Positions 45,207 through 54,056 of a stretch of 64,000 bases of DNA are shown here, piece by piece (position 1 is the stretch's first letter; the number at the start of each line of letters is the position of its first letter). The DNA is taken from NCBI RefSeq assembly GCF_042849255.1, contig NZ_AP026866.1, forward strand, positions 62,001 to 126,000. Direction: 5' to 3'. Source of the DNA: Oceaniferula spumae (GTDB taxonomy: Bacteria > Verrucomicrobiota > Verrucomicrobiia > Verrucomicrobiales > Akkermansiaceae). Made by a program: the position numbers and the translations under genes. Below the pieces are notes generated by a model, which saw only the letters and a list, made by a program, of their open reading frames with translations, was not told the origin of the DNA and did no database searches.

Positions 45207-46957
45207 TGAACAAAGCTTACGAATTGATCTCGCCGAACAGCGATGATCATGTGGACTAACTTAGCGTAACTTTTTGGGAAAATTGAAACCACATCTGATA
45301 GAGCCTCCGAATCTTCAGGGATCTTAAGTGAGGTGAGAGCTGTTTTTCCCGAAACCAAATCTTTGGCTTTATCGATGTTCTGATCTTTGCAATAGGATGC
45401 TAAAGCTACCAAGATACGCTCAATTTTCCGACGACTTCCATGGAGTTTAGGCAGTATTTTTTGGAGGATTTGTTCGTCACAGACTTTGTGAGTCTTCCAT
45501 TTTTCAAGCGGGTTAAGGATGTAAGAGGCCTCGCAATATCGCATGACTTCAGATGGCACTCGAAACCCAAATTCCATGCCTGAACCTTCCAAGAGTTTAA
45601 ATGTCTCGAGAATGACCTTGTGAATTACCTTGGTATCTTCGCTAGAAACATTGGATATTTTTCCTGTGTTGATTGCCGTCTGTGTATTTAAGAAACGAAT
45701 GGCAATATCCTCTGTCGTTGTAGAGAGGGGGGTGGGTTTTTCCCCTTGCGTTTTTAGAAAGCGGCTCAAATCATAACTAACCATGGAGAACTCTATGACG
45801 TTAGCTCGATCTAACACCTTAGGGCTAAACATGTGCGTCGTTTCATCGATGTTGACGGTGCCAATCACAAAAAGGTTTCGAGGTATGGTGATGCGTTCCT
45901 CAACGAGTGATCCGTGAGCATTTACAATCTCGTTGCCGTTGTTGTGCAGAGAGATAGCCCCCTTGGATTCCATGGCGCTCAGGAAATCAGCAAAGTAGCG
46001 CTCAACTTGAGACAGGTTCATCTCATCGAGAATAAGGAAATGAGGTTGTGTTGGATTGGCGGAAGCTCTTAACAACAGTTCGAGAGCCCGAGTGCTGGTG
46101 AATTGTTCTTCAAACGGGTTATAATGACCCACGATTTGACGGTTATCTGTCCAATCGGCCCCTACCGCAACGAGAGCATAATGATCCTCGCCAACGAGCC
46201 ATTTGGCAAACGATTGGGCAATGATTGTTTTACCTGTTCCGGAAGTTCCCGTGAGGATGGCAAATGGTTTGGCGAGTAGCGAGCAGATGAAACGTTGAAG
46301 CAGACCGTCCGGATAAACGAGGCCTGATTTCCGAATGGCTTCTGAGGCATCTTTAACGAATTGGGAATCAAGCATGTCTTTGGATGGCCGAGGTGTGGAT
46401 AGCTTAGGAGCGGTAGGAAGAGAGTCTGTAGCCATGCCCTCCAGTTCCATGATGCACCGCTTCAAGAGTTCTTTGCTTGGCTGAGACATGTCGGGCAGGT
46501 CTCGCAGTTGCCTGGCTCTGAGTATGTTATTCTTTTTGGATTTTACACTGACATGATCCCCTAAAAGATAAGTGTTCTGACTGCTGCCCAAGCTCTTCCA
46601 GCTCCAATCTGGTGGCGTGGCAACTGCCTTGAGGACTTTCATTCTAACAAAGCTGTCCCACTCTCCACCGACTTCATAAACTTGGTCTGAGTCGTTGAAT
46701 GTTGTTTTGTTTTCGTTGCTACTATACTCGGTAGGGATTCCCGTCGCGTCTAATTCCGCGTGCAGTATTTCACGGCCCGTCTTGTTGACAACAAAGACAG
46801 CATCGCCAATTTTCAGTTTCGAGAACTTGAGCTTATTCCAATAAAAAAAATCTTTGTCTGAAGATAGGAGTCTTTGGTAGTTTCGTTGGCCGAGCGCGGA
46901 CAAGTCCTTGCCTTTGATCTCGTAGATCATGACCGATTTGGGTGCTTTTAATTGCAT
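45203..46957 (-). CDS. McrB-type AAA+ NTPase with possible EVE/PUA-like N-terminal domain
   Basis: 584 residues. The first 130-150 residues (FYWNKLKFSKLKIGDAVFVVNK, then VRMKVLKAV) look like an EVE/PUA-type domain; such domains read modified bases, but I hold this with moderate confidence. A linker is followed by the McrB GTPase: Walker A GTSGTGKT (near residue 239), Walker B FLILDEMNLSQVERYFADFLS (near 309) and the signature VIGTVNIDETTHMFSPKVLDRANVI (near 367). It is coupled by ATGA overlap to the DUF2357 nuclease and follows the MazG-like gene by 21 bp. Confidence 0.85.
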   Translation of the reverse strand: MQLKAPKSVMIYEIKGKDLSALGQRNYQRLLSSDKDFFYWNKLKFSKLKIGDAVFVVNKTGREILHAELDATGIPTEYSSNENKTTFNDSDQVYEVGGEWDSFVRMKVLKAVATPPDWSWKSLGSSQNTYLLGDHVSVKSKKNNILRARQLRDLPDMSQPSKELLKRCIMELEGMATDSLPTAPKLSTPRPSKDMLDSQFVKDASEAIRKSGLVYPDGLLQRFICSLLAKPFAILTGTSGTGKTIIAQSFAKWLVGEDHYALVAVGADWTDNRQIVGHYNPFEEQFTSTRALELLLRASANPTQPHFLILDEMNLSQVERYFADFLSAMESKGAISLHNNGNEIVNAHGSLVEERITIPRNLFVIGTVNIDETTHMFSPKVLDRANVIEFSMVSYDLSRFLKTQGEKPTPLSTTTEDIAIRFLNTQTAINTGKISNVSSEDTKVIHKVILETFKLLEGSGMEFGFRVPSEVMRYCEASYILNPLEKWKTHKVCDEQILQKILPKLHGSRRKIERILVALASYCKDQNIDKAKDLVSGKTALTSLKIPEDSEALSDVVSIFPKSYAKLVHMIIAVRRDQFVSFVQ

Positions 46958-46978
46958 GATGTGGAATGGAGGTTGGGT

Positions 46979-47320
46979 CTAAAGCTCGGAATATTTGGCA
47001 TGAGAGCCTTTGGCTTTGTCGACTGGATACTTTGCCGCGTTTTTCTTCATCTTATTTTCGATTGCGGCCGTTAGGTCGATATCAAGGTTATCAGCGAGTT
47101 CAAATAAGTATACCGCGATGTCTGCAATCTCATCGGAGATGTCTTCACGTTTATCCCTGATCCTTTGCTCTACCTCTTCTGGAGTTTTCCAAAGGAAGTG
47201 TTCCAGTAGCTCGCTTGCTTCGATCGATATAGCGATGGCCATGTCCTTGGGATTATGAAATTGAGCCCAATCGCGCTCATCTCGAAAGTCTCGAATACTG
47301 CTCAGGATTTTATCGGTCAT
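46979..47320 (-). CDS. MazG-like nucleotide pyrophosphohydrolase
   Basis: 113-residue all-alpha NTP pyrophosphatase of the MazG/dCTPase (RS21-C6) group. The metal-binding Exx(E) motif is in SIEASELLEHFLW and the second Exx(D) motif is in EDISDEIADIAVYLFELAD. Known members hydrolyse (d)NTPs to monophosphates, and DCTPP1-like ones prefer modified dCTP. It lies in the middle of the McrB-type run, 73 bp after the NERD gene and 21 bp before the McrB-like gene. This raises a link to modified-nucleotide handling; that link is inference. Confidence 0.88.
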   Translation of the reverse strand: MTDKILSSIRDFRDERDWAQFHNPKDMAIAISIEASELLEHFLWKTPEEVEQRIRDKREDISDEIADIAVYLFELADNLDIDLTAAIENKMKKNAAKYPVDKAKGSHAKYSEL

Positions 47321-47393
47321 GTGAATTATTTTAAGTAGTTGGAAGTGGTCTGTCGTCTGAATATTTCATAATGCATAAATTAATTACTCAGCT

Positions 47394-48176
47394 TCATCGA
47401 GCACCTTCGATATTTCTACATTTGTCTTCGAGACGGGCCGCGATCTGCTGGACTTCTTGATGGGTGAGTCTTCTTCCTTTACCAAGGTCGGGGAGGCGTA
47501 GAGCGATATTCTTGGCGCTCTGAACTCCGAGTTTTGTCCAGTTCGGGTTGTTGATCATCCAGCCGGGTAATACGACAAGCGGGCGCACTTCGAGTGTGAT
47601 GCCTGACTTCGACAGCCAGCGTTGAAGTGATGCTGCTTGTCTGATGGCTTGAGCGATAGGCTCATTGTCTGTTGATCCGTCAGGGAACCGTAAAATGGTA
47701 TTTTCTACTGATGATCCTTCCACCGCGATTTCGTGTGACTGGAGTTCATTTACCGGAGCTTTTGTTTGCTTGCGCTTTGCCTTTGTCTCGATAGCAAAGA
47801 CTCCCTCTGGACCGACGGCGATGTGATCGATGTTGAAATTGGTATCATCTCCCCCCGGGACCATATCGAAAATGAAATCGTGGAAGATGTAGTATCCTTT
47901 CGTAGCTAATGGAGCTAACTCAGCGGCTACGTAACGCTCGCCATCGAAGCCAAGACGGTAATTGATTAGGTCGTTGCGTAGTGTTTTAATCTTCTTCCAT
48001 GGTTTTCTGGTGAGTCGAGCGCAGACAATAAAAACAAGGGTGGTGGAAATGATAACGGTGATTAATGACAAACCGGAGATTAACATGCAGAACACTGCTG
48101 GGGCCATGATGTAAGCAGCCAGAGAATAGAATTGATCACCCAAGTCGTTTCGAATTTGATCGATTTTTTCTCTCAA
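47394..48176 (-). CDS. NERD-domain membrane-anchored nuclease-like protein
   Basis: 260 residues. The N-terminal hydrophobic pair (SLAAYIMAPAVFCMLISGL, LITVIISTTLVFIVCARL) anchors it. A NERD (nuclease-related) domain follows with GFDGERYVAAEL and the core NIDHIAVGPEGVFAIETKAK, in which Asp (near 114) and Glu-Thr-Lys (near 127-129) match a PD-(D/E)xK site. The start codon is TTG at 48176, overlapping the stop of the 53-residue gene upstream as TTGA. Confidence 0.83.
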   Translation of the reverse strand: MREKIDQIRNDLGDQFYSLAAYIMAPAVFCMLISGLSLITVIISTTLVFIVCARLTRKPWKKIKTLRNDLINYRLGFDGERYVAAELAPLATKGYYIFHDFIFDMVPGGDDTNFNIDHIAVGPEGVFAIETKAKRKQTKAPVNELQSHEIAVEGSSVENTILRFPDGSTDNEPIAQAIRQAASLQRWLSKSGITLEVRPLVVLPGWMINNPNWTKLGVQSAKNIALRLPDLGKGRRLTHQEVQQIAARLEDKCRNIEGAR

Positions 48177-48334
48177 GGATTCGCCTGGTGGACGGAGTAA
48201 TTTTTCAGAAAGGGAGACTTAGTGAATTGTCTTTCACTTCGAAGGATACGCTTGAGAGCCCTAAGATACAAATAACATGGCAGGGCAGCTAGGATGAGAC
48301 CTATGATAATCCCTAAAATAGTGTTTTGATACAT
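48173..48334 (-). CDS. 53-residue single-pass membrane protein coupled to the NERD gene
   Basis: Begins MYQNTILGIIIGLILAALPC and ends SVHQANP, with one transmembrane helix (about residues 5-25) and a basic tail (RALKRILRSERQF). Its TGA stop overlaps the TTG start of the NERD protein by TTGA, so translation of the NERD protein is probably coupled to it. No family recognised; a membrane partner of the nuclease is inferred. Confidence 0.7.
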   Translation of the reverse strand: MYQNTILGIIIGLILAALPCYLYLRALKRILRSERQFTKSPFLKNYSVHQANP

Positions 48335-48381
48335 TCTATGTGTCTCTATCTAAAAAGCAGTTAGGTGACAAGTCATGGCAA

Positions 48382-48403
48382 GTGCAATAGTCAGTTATTG
48401 CAC
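48382..48403. promoter_or_regulatory. Perfect dyad between mcrC and the 53-residue gene
   Basis: GTGCAATA-GTCAGT-TATTGCAC is a perfect 8-bp inverted repeat in the 88-bp gap. No U-tract follows on either strand, so an operator or RNA processing site fits better than a terminator. Confidence 0.5.
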
Positions 48404-48422
48404 AAATCTAATGGACATCTTA

Positions 48423-49481
48423 CTAGGAGAGCATGCGGTTTTGGAGAATCTCCATCAGTTGGCTTTCGATATCCAACCAGCTTTGGTTTAGATCGATAGT
48501 TCTCAGATGCACGCGGTGACGACCGTGGAGTCGGAAGTGGTGGCTGAGAGCATAACCGTTGGTGGGGTAGAGGAGCATGCCCTCCACTTTCTCCCAGCCA
48601 GGGTCGGGTGCGGCATTGCTAAGGTAGGCGTTGAGTTGATAGAGGTGGCCGGTGCGGAACCTTTGCTTGCCGTGCTGGCCTGCGGCAATGGCATCGGCGT
48701 AGTATTTGCAGTCGAGGATGAGTTTGCGGTCAGGCCAGGCGATGGTGACGTCGGTCAACATGGTAGGCAGTAAGTCATGGCAATCGGGGGAAAATTCATC
48801 AGCCTGCCAGGTCAGTCCCGCGGCCCTGCATTTGGCACCTGTTAGATTGGCTTTGGCGAAGTTTAATACGAAGTGCTCAAAGACCCAGGCCATGTGCTTT
48901 TCGTCCTGTAGGAAATCCTTGAATTTCCTACGTCCATCCTGTTGTTGCTCTGGGAGCAGATTGGTGTAGATCAGGTGGCAGAGATGGAGGATGAAGCGGT
49001 AGTGGCGGTTATTACGGTGGAGTTGGAGTCGATAAAAATCACGGAGGTGCAACTGGGTATCACGCACATCGTGGAAATGCCGGAGGCGTTGGCGAAGCTC
49101 AATACGAACCACACTATCCACCGTTTTATCGCTCGCCAGAATCCGCAGGCAGGCTTTGATAATGCGGTTGTGAGGGACATCGGCGCTTAGCTCATCGAAC
49201 TTGCAGTGCAGCTGTCCTTTGAGCATCGTCTGTCGCTTCAGGCAGGTCGGGAAATCGATGCTGCCTCGGATGCGCGCTGTTTGCTCTTCGAAACCGATGT
49301 AGGACCGGTCCAGTCCTCTGGCCAAAAGCCGTTCCACACCACGATTGAGAATCCGGGCAAAAAAGTTGTTCAGGTCCGGGCAGTGGGACGCATCCAGATC
49401 CCGTTCATCTTCTTCCCTTAGCTTGTGGTTCCATGCATAGGAAAGCAGGTAGTAGAGATTCTGGATGGGGACCTTGCTCAT
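48423..49481 (-). CDS. mcrC: McrC nuclease subunit of a McrBC system
   Basis: 352 residues. The family opening VPIQNLYYLLSYAWN and the PD-(D/E)xK site MLTDVTIAW (Asp near 245) with LILDCKYYAD (Asp-Cys-Lys near 256) are present. It supplies the DNA cleavage activity for the McrB motor. Its start overlaps mcrB by ATGA. Confidence 0.93.
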   Translation of the reverse strand: MSKVPIQNLYYLLSYAWNHKLREEDERDLDASHCPDLNNFFARILNRGVERLLARGLDRSYIGFEEQTARIRGSIDFPTCLKRQTMLKGQLHCKFDELSADVPHNRIIKACLRILASDKTVDSVVRIELRQRLRHFHDVRDTQLHLRDFYRLQLHRNNRHYRFILHLCHLIYTNLLPEQQQDGRRKFKDFLQDEKHMAWVFEHFVLNFAKANLTGAKCRAAGLTWQADEFSPDCHDLLPTMLTDVTIAWPDRKLILDCKYYADAIAAGQHGKQRFRTGHLYQLNAYLSNAAPDPGWEKVEGMLLYPTNGYALSHHFRLHGRHRVHLRTIDLNQSWLDIESQLMEILQNRMLS

Positions 49482-52444
49482 CGAATTACCGAATTAGAGG
49501 GGAGAATGGACTTGCTTACTGACGCTGCCTTTTCCGGGGCATCCACCCAGTATTCATCTAACAGAGGGGCGATCTCATAGCGGAGGATGCTGGTAAACCA
49601 GCTTTCAAAGTCATCAATGGGGCCGTCGTCCGTCGGAGTAAAGAAGCTGTGACCGATGCAGAAGCCTTCACCCAAATTGAGATCATCTTTGCTGATTTCC
49701 TCATTGAGTCGGGCCATCTGACTGCGGATGCGGGCGATACCATCGCTGTCGATTCCGTGGACAGTGAGCTTGGCCGCGAAGCTTTCAGTCTCGAAGCCCG
49801 GTTTGAGACTCAGGAAGGCGAAGCGGCGGCGCAGGGCGTAATCTACAAGCGACAGGGATCGGTCAGCGGTATTCATCGTGCCGATGAGGTAGAGGTTTGG
49901 TGGCACCGTGAACGTTTCCCCCTCCGAGTAGAGCAGGGTGGCAGCCTCATCTCCGCGTTTGTCACACTCGATGAGCATCATGAGTTCTCCCAGAATCTTG
50001 CTGAGGTTGCCACGGTTGATTTCATCGATAATGAGAAAATAATTCTGATCAGGGTCCGTCTGGGCCTGCTTGCAGAGTTGATAGAAAATGCCGTTTTTGA
50101 TTTCGAAGCCACCTTCCTTCTTGGGGCGAAGTCCTTGGACAAAATCCTCGTAGGTGAAGGACTGGTGGAACTGGACGGTTTTCACACGGCTCCTGTCTTT
50201 GCTCCCCATCAGTAGCCAGGCAAGGCGCTTGGCAATGAAGGTTTTGCCGACGCCTGGAGCGCCTTGGAGGATGATGTTTTTCTTTCGCTTGAGCTGGGCA
50301 AGGATGTTGTCGAGATCGGCCCCTAACATAAACAGCTCCTCAAGAGCATCGGCTCGGGTGTAGGTATCGGGAGTGGATATTTCGTCCTCATCGTCGGTAT
50401 CAATAACATGCGGAGGCTCTGATTCCAGTCCTTGAGAGAGGATGACGGGTCGTCTCTTCTCGGACATGATCAGATCGTAAAGTTGGGAGGAATGGTGTCT
50501 GGAGAAGGGGCTGGCCTTATATGAGGAGAAGGCTTCAACAACAGCTGGGAGAGTGGCTAGGTAGCTTTCCCAGGCATCGCCAGAGATCGCGTCGTAGTCC
50601 GATTCCCGCATGCGGAGCAGGCCAAATGGTCCAATGCTGGTGTCCTTGGCAAACGAATCATTTGGTTGAGGTATGCCATCCCATGAGTGCTTCATAGGCA
50701 CGGCAAACTGGAATTCATTTTCATCCTTGTTGGCGATGTATGAGAACAGGACCCATTCTCCGAAATTGATGCGCAGGAGATTTTTTCCTTTTCCTCTAGG
50801 CACGGTTATGACCAGATTTACGTTGTTGTATCCGGGGGAGCTTTCCAAGGCTTCCACAATGGCTGCAAACTCCTCGAGTATCTCATCGGCTTTTCCATCC
50901 GGAAATATGTTATCGAATGGAGGAGCGTAGGTTTGAAAACAACAGATCCAGAGAAAGGACTGCACATCGATCCAGTCGTTGGGTTGTGAATTGGCAAGAA
51001 ATGTCCAGAACGCTACTCCCATGGACATCATTTCCCGGAACCGTTCAGGGGTAGGGGATTTCTGCTTGATCGCTATTCCCAGTTCCTGGGCAAGGTCACG
51101 GATATAGCTGGGTTTGATGGGGAAAAATACCTCGGGGTTCATTAGCCAGAGAACAAAGGAGATGGTGTCCCATTTTGGCTTGAGTCCGAGTTGATCAAAC
51201 ATAGCGAAGAAATCCTCGACGGAGGACGAGTCTGTTGCGAATGCATGGAATGCCCTGAGCAGCGTGGCAACATCACCCCCTTTTTTGCCGAATGAACTGT
51301 CCCAGGCTCGGTAATTGACAATGTTAACATCAACTTTTTTGAGTCCCTGTAGAAGATTCAGGGCCTGGTCAGGTGTGAGATTCTCATTAATGGGGGTTTC
51401 AGCGAATAAGGCCTCTGCCTTTTGCAATATCTCATGCTTGTATGCTGTCTCCTTATTGGTAAAAGCGTCCCCCGGCTTTACGAAGGATGTAAAGTCGGTA
51501 GCAGTCAGGTTGAACCGGGACCACAGGAGATCCCGATGCTTTTCCAATGCTGTTAGGTAGCTCTTGACCAAATCAGGTTTACTGAGTGCGACCGAACGCT
51601 CTGGGCATTCAGCAATATCAGAGAGTCTTATGCCCGCACTATTCAGGCCCCATGTCTTGTAGAGTTCAGGTGTCTCATAATAATCCAAGTGGTCAGTGCC
51701 CAGCGCCTGGGCCTCCTTCTGCCGGATCTGATGTAACTGCCAATCGCGTCGTCCTGCTGCGCTGAGGTTGGGTGTTTCATTACTGTTCAGGTCACCGTAT
51801 TTTTCAGTGAACGCGGTAATGATGCGCTGCTTCTGAGTGGTCACTGCTATCCGCTCGAAGTAGTCAGGGAACAGGAGGTGGAGTAAAACGTTGCGTAACA
51901 GTCGGTTGAGAGCATCGTCCAAATTATCGAGCCATGCTGAGAATTCCCATGGGGACTGAAGTAGGGATGATCGATCTTGCTGATCCAATTCTTTAAACGA
52001 GGATATAAATCTCCACAGAAAACTAATTTCACGCCACCGATGAGTGTTAAATGCCGTGCCTGGATGACCGATGCCTGTGTCGTGGCACGCTTTCTTGTCA
52101 GCAGGGAACGGTTCTCCAGACCACTCCCATACCCTTTTGATCTGTAGTTCTTTCTTTCCAGCCGAGATGATATTTTGAGGGAAAAGGTAAAACGCCCAGA
52201 TCATCTCGGAGGTGAGCATCTTGAGTTCCTTGCTGCCATCAGCCAGTTGTAGCTCTAACTTGGTGAAGAAATCACGTTTATCCTCAAGCGTGTTTTCAAT
52301 AAACCGCAGGCGGAACTCTTCCAAGTTCTCCGGCGTCCATAGATTGTTGTCAGTGAATACTGATGTGTCATGAAGTAGGCAGCGGTCGGCCCAGCGGCGG
52401 GCGGCGTCAAGGATGGGTTGGTGTTCAGGATGAAATGGAGGCAT
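49478..52444 (-). CDS. mcrB: McrB motor of a McrBC system with long N-terminal region
   Basis: 988 residues. The AAA+ GTPase is C-terminal: Walker A ILQGAPGVGKTFIAKRL (near residue 730), Walker B NYFLIIDEINRGNLSKILGELM (near 800), and LIGTMNTADRSLSLVDYALRRRF (near 855), the McrB signature. The first 690 or so residues contain several regions, among them a likely MrcB-type (DUF3578-like) recognition domain near residues 530-600 (NLVITVPRGKGKNLLRINFG, VPMKHSWDGIP). E. coli McrB has about 460 residues, so this is a much expanded form and probably has different target recognition. Confidence 0.9.
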   Translation of the reverse strand: MPPFHPEHQPILDAARRWADRCLLHDTSVFTDNNLWTPENLEEFRLRFIENTLEDKRDFFTKLELQLADGSKELKMLTSEMIWAFYLFPQNIISAGKKELQIKRVWEWSGEPFPADKKACHDTGIGHPGTAFNTHRWREISFLWRFISSFKELDQQDRSSLLQSPWEFSAWLDNLDDALNRLLRNVLLHLLFPDYFERIAVTTQKQRIITAFTEKYGDLNSNETPNLSAAGRRDWQLHQIRQKEAQALGTDHLDYYETPELYKTWGLNSAGIRLSDIAECPERSVALSKPDLVKSYLTALEKHRDLLWSRFNLTATDFTSFVKPGDAFTNKETAYKHEILQKAEALFAETPINENLTPDQALNLLQGLKKVDVNIVNYRAWDSSFGKKGGDVATLLRAFHAFATDSSSVEDFFAMFDQLGLKPKWDTISFVLWLMNPEVFFPIKPSYIRDLAQELGIAIKQKSPTPERFREMMSMGVAFWTFLANSQPNDWIDVQSFLWICCFQTYAPPFDNIFPDGKADEILEEFAAIVEALESSPGYNNVNLVITVPRGKGKNLLRINFGEWVLFSYIANKDENEFQFAVPMKHSWDGIPQPNDSFAKDTSIGPFGLLRMRESDYDAISGDAWESYLATLPAVVEAFSSYKASPFSRHHSSQLYDLIMSEKRRPVILSQGLESEPPHVIDTDDEDEISTPDTYTRADALEELFMLGADLDNILAQLKRKKNIILQGAPGVGKTFIAKRLAWLLMGSKDRSRVKTVQFHQSFTYEDFVQGLRPKKEGGFEIKNGIFYQLCKQAQTDPDQNYFLIIDEINRGNLSKILGELMMLIECDKRGDEAATLLYSEGETFTVPPNLYLIGTMNTADRSLSLVDYALRRRFAFLSLKPGFETESFAAKLTVHGIDSDGIARIRSQMARLNEEISKDDLNLGEGFCIGHSFFTPTDDGPIDDFESWFTSILRYEIAPLLDEYWVDAPEKAASVSKSILPSNSVIR

Positions 52445-52496
52445 GGCTGTAACGTGAATTTACCCTCTTTGACGGAGGCTGTTTAGGTGGGGGCTT

Positions 52497-52714
52497 CGAG
52501 GGGATGACTTCTTCGTTGCAGGCGACGATGGCGACACTGCGGAATTCGAGTCCTTTGGCATCATGCATGGGGACGTTGCCGGGCTGGAGGTCGTGGTCGC
52601 TCATGAGTTTTTTAGCGTAGGAGATTTGATCGTTGCTGCGAACAAAGACGGCGATCTCGGAAGCTTTGACATCTGCCGAATGCTGTTGATCCAGCTAGGC
52701 TTGCAGGGCTTTGA
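52497..52714 (-). pseudogene. Remnant of a UvrD/Rep-type (SF1) helicase
   Basis: The minus strand encodes IAVFVRSNDQISYAKKL and then MHDAKGLEFRSVAIVACN-EEVIPS, matching the C-terminal helicase motif (typically MHRAKGLEFRAV...) of UvrD-like proteins. A TAG at 52695-52697 sits where a Trp (TGG) would be expected, and neither end of the gene remains. The rest was lost or replaced by mcrB and the Fic gene. Confidence 0.65.
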
Positions 52715-53725
52715 TCAGGTTGATGACCGGAGGTGGTATTTTCCGGATTTGGCGGTGCCGCGTTTTTCGATGAGGCCGGCGTCGAGGAGAGGGTTGATGA
52801 GGTTCATCGCACCCTGGCGGGAGAGGTTGAGCAGCTTCCAGATTTCGGCGGGGGCTAGGCCTCCGTGGTCGGCAATGAGTCCGAGAAGGTGCTCTTGTTT
52901 GGGAGTGAGGGTGATTTTCGATGTTTGACCGGACTGGAAGCGGAGCACTCTACGCCAGACTCGTTCGAGAGTGCTGCGGAGGCCGCTGGCCGAGTATTCC
53001 AGCCACTGGGTGAGGTCTTCGCCTGCATCACGCACCTGGGCGAGGGCGGCGTAATAGGCTGGGCGGTCTTCCCAGTAATATTCATCGATGGAAAAGATGT
53101 GGTGGGAGTCGAAGCCACGGCGGAAAAGCTCCCAGAGGGCGAGGGCACGACCGGTGCGGCCATTGCCATCGGCGAAGGGGTGGATGTCCTCGAAGCGGTA
53201 GTGGAGGATGGCGGAGCTGAGGATGGGGGATAGAGAGGGGGCATAGTCATTCCACCATTGGAGCAACTCGAACATAAGGGGGGAAACCTGGTCAGGATGG
53301 GGCGGGAAGTGGCGGCCGACCTGGACGTGGATGGTGCGATAGGCACCGGCGGTGCCCTGGTCCATGACGCTGTCAGCGAGGAGCCGGTGCAGCTCGAAGA
53401 GGTGCTGGTGGCGGATTTTCTTCAGCGTAGCGTTTTTTTCGATATAACGCAGTCCGGCGAAGTAGTTGGTGACTTCGCGCTGGTGAAGTTTTGCAGAGGC
53501 AAGGAGTTCACGGCCTTCTTCCAGTGAGCGCACTTGCTCGAGTGTGAGGGGATTGCCCTCAATGGCGGTGGATGCGTGTCCGTTACGGGTTCGGGTGTCT
53601 TTCTGGAGGGCGGGAATCCAGGATAGTTCGATGGCAGCTCCCTGAATACGCTCGCGGAGGGCGGCGATCTCTTCGACCGAAGCCAAGAGTTGTGGAGTGA
53701 TGGAGAACTGCGGTTGGTAGGGCAT
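52715..53725 (-). CDS. Fic family protein with inhibitory motif and winged helix
   Basis: 336 residues. The Fic core HPFADGNGRTGRALALW (near residues 185-201) is complete: catalytic His and the anion-binding Asn/Gly/Arg. An N-terminal inhibitory helix carries STAIEGNPLTLEQ (Ser-x3-Glu-Gly/Asn pattern, class II-like). C-terminal residues (from about 265) form a winged helix (ILTPKQEHLLGLIADHG-type). It would AMPylate targets when released. Both sides are truncated defence genes. Confidence 0.92.
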   Translation of the reverse strand: MPYQPQFSITPQLLASVEEIAALRERIQGAAIELSWIPALQKDTRTRNGHASTAIEGNPLTLEQVRSLEEGRELLASAKLHQREVTNYFAGLRYIEKNATLKKIRHQHLFELHRLLADSVMDQGTAGAYRTIHVQVGRHFPPHPDQVSPLMFELLQWWNDYAPSLSPILSSAILHYRFEDIHPFADGNGRTGRALALWELFRRGFDSHHIFSIDEYYWEDRPAYYAALAQVRDAGEDLTQWLEYSASGLRSTLERVWRRVLRFQSGQTSKITLTPKQEHLLGLIADHGGLAPAEIWKLLNLSRQGAMNLINPLLDAGLIEKRGTAKSGKYHLRSST

Positions 53726-53740
53726 TGAATTAGTAAACTA

Positions 53741-53908
53741 TCAGTCAAGTTTTGCGTCAAGCTGGATTGTCGGAGTTTGATGGAAGGAGACTTTGCTACG
53801 CGATTCCTCGATGTTCTGGGTGGGCTGGTTATCATCGTCCAACTCCCAGTGGAGGTGGGGGTATTCATAGGGGGAGTTGAGAACTGGTTGAGCGAAGAAG
53901 TCTGGCAT
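53741..53908 (-). pseudogene. N-terminal remnant of a BPTD_3080-type restriction endonuclease/helicase
   Basis: From M53908 the frame reads MPDFFAQPVLNSPYEYPHLH then WELDDDNQPTQNIEESRSKV. This is close to the conserved opening of the large DEAD/DEAH-type restriction endonucleases (ILNSPYEYPxRHWELDxxGQPTQ). It stops after 55 residues, whereas complete proteins are about 900-1000 residues. Confidence 0.7.
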
Positions 53909-54056
53909 GTGGAAAGAGGAGATGTGGATGGCTAAGGAATAGCGAAACCGTCTTGGTGTGGCAAGGTTCAACACATTGCTATTAAAAGGAGTGCGTTCAG
54001 TCATGAAATGTATTGTTAGAACCGTGAGCGACAAGGGAAAAGCTGCCAGATTTGTA

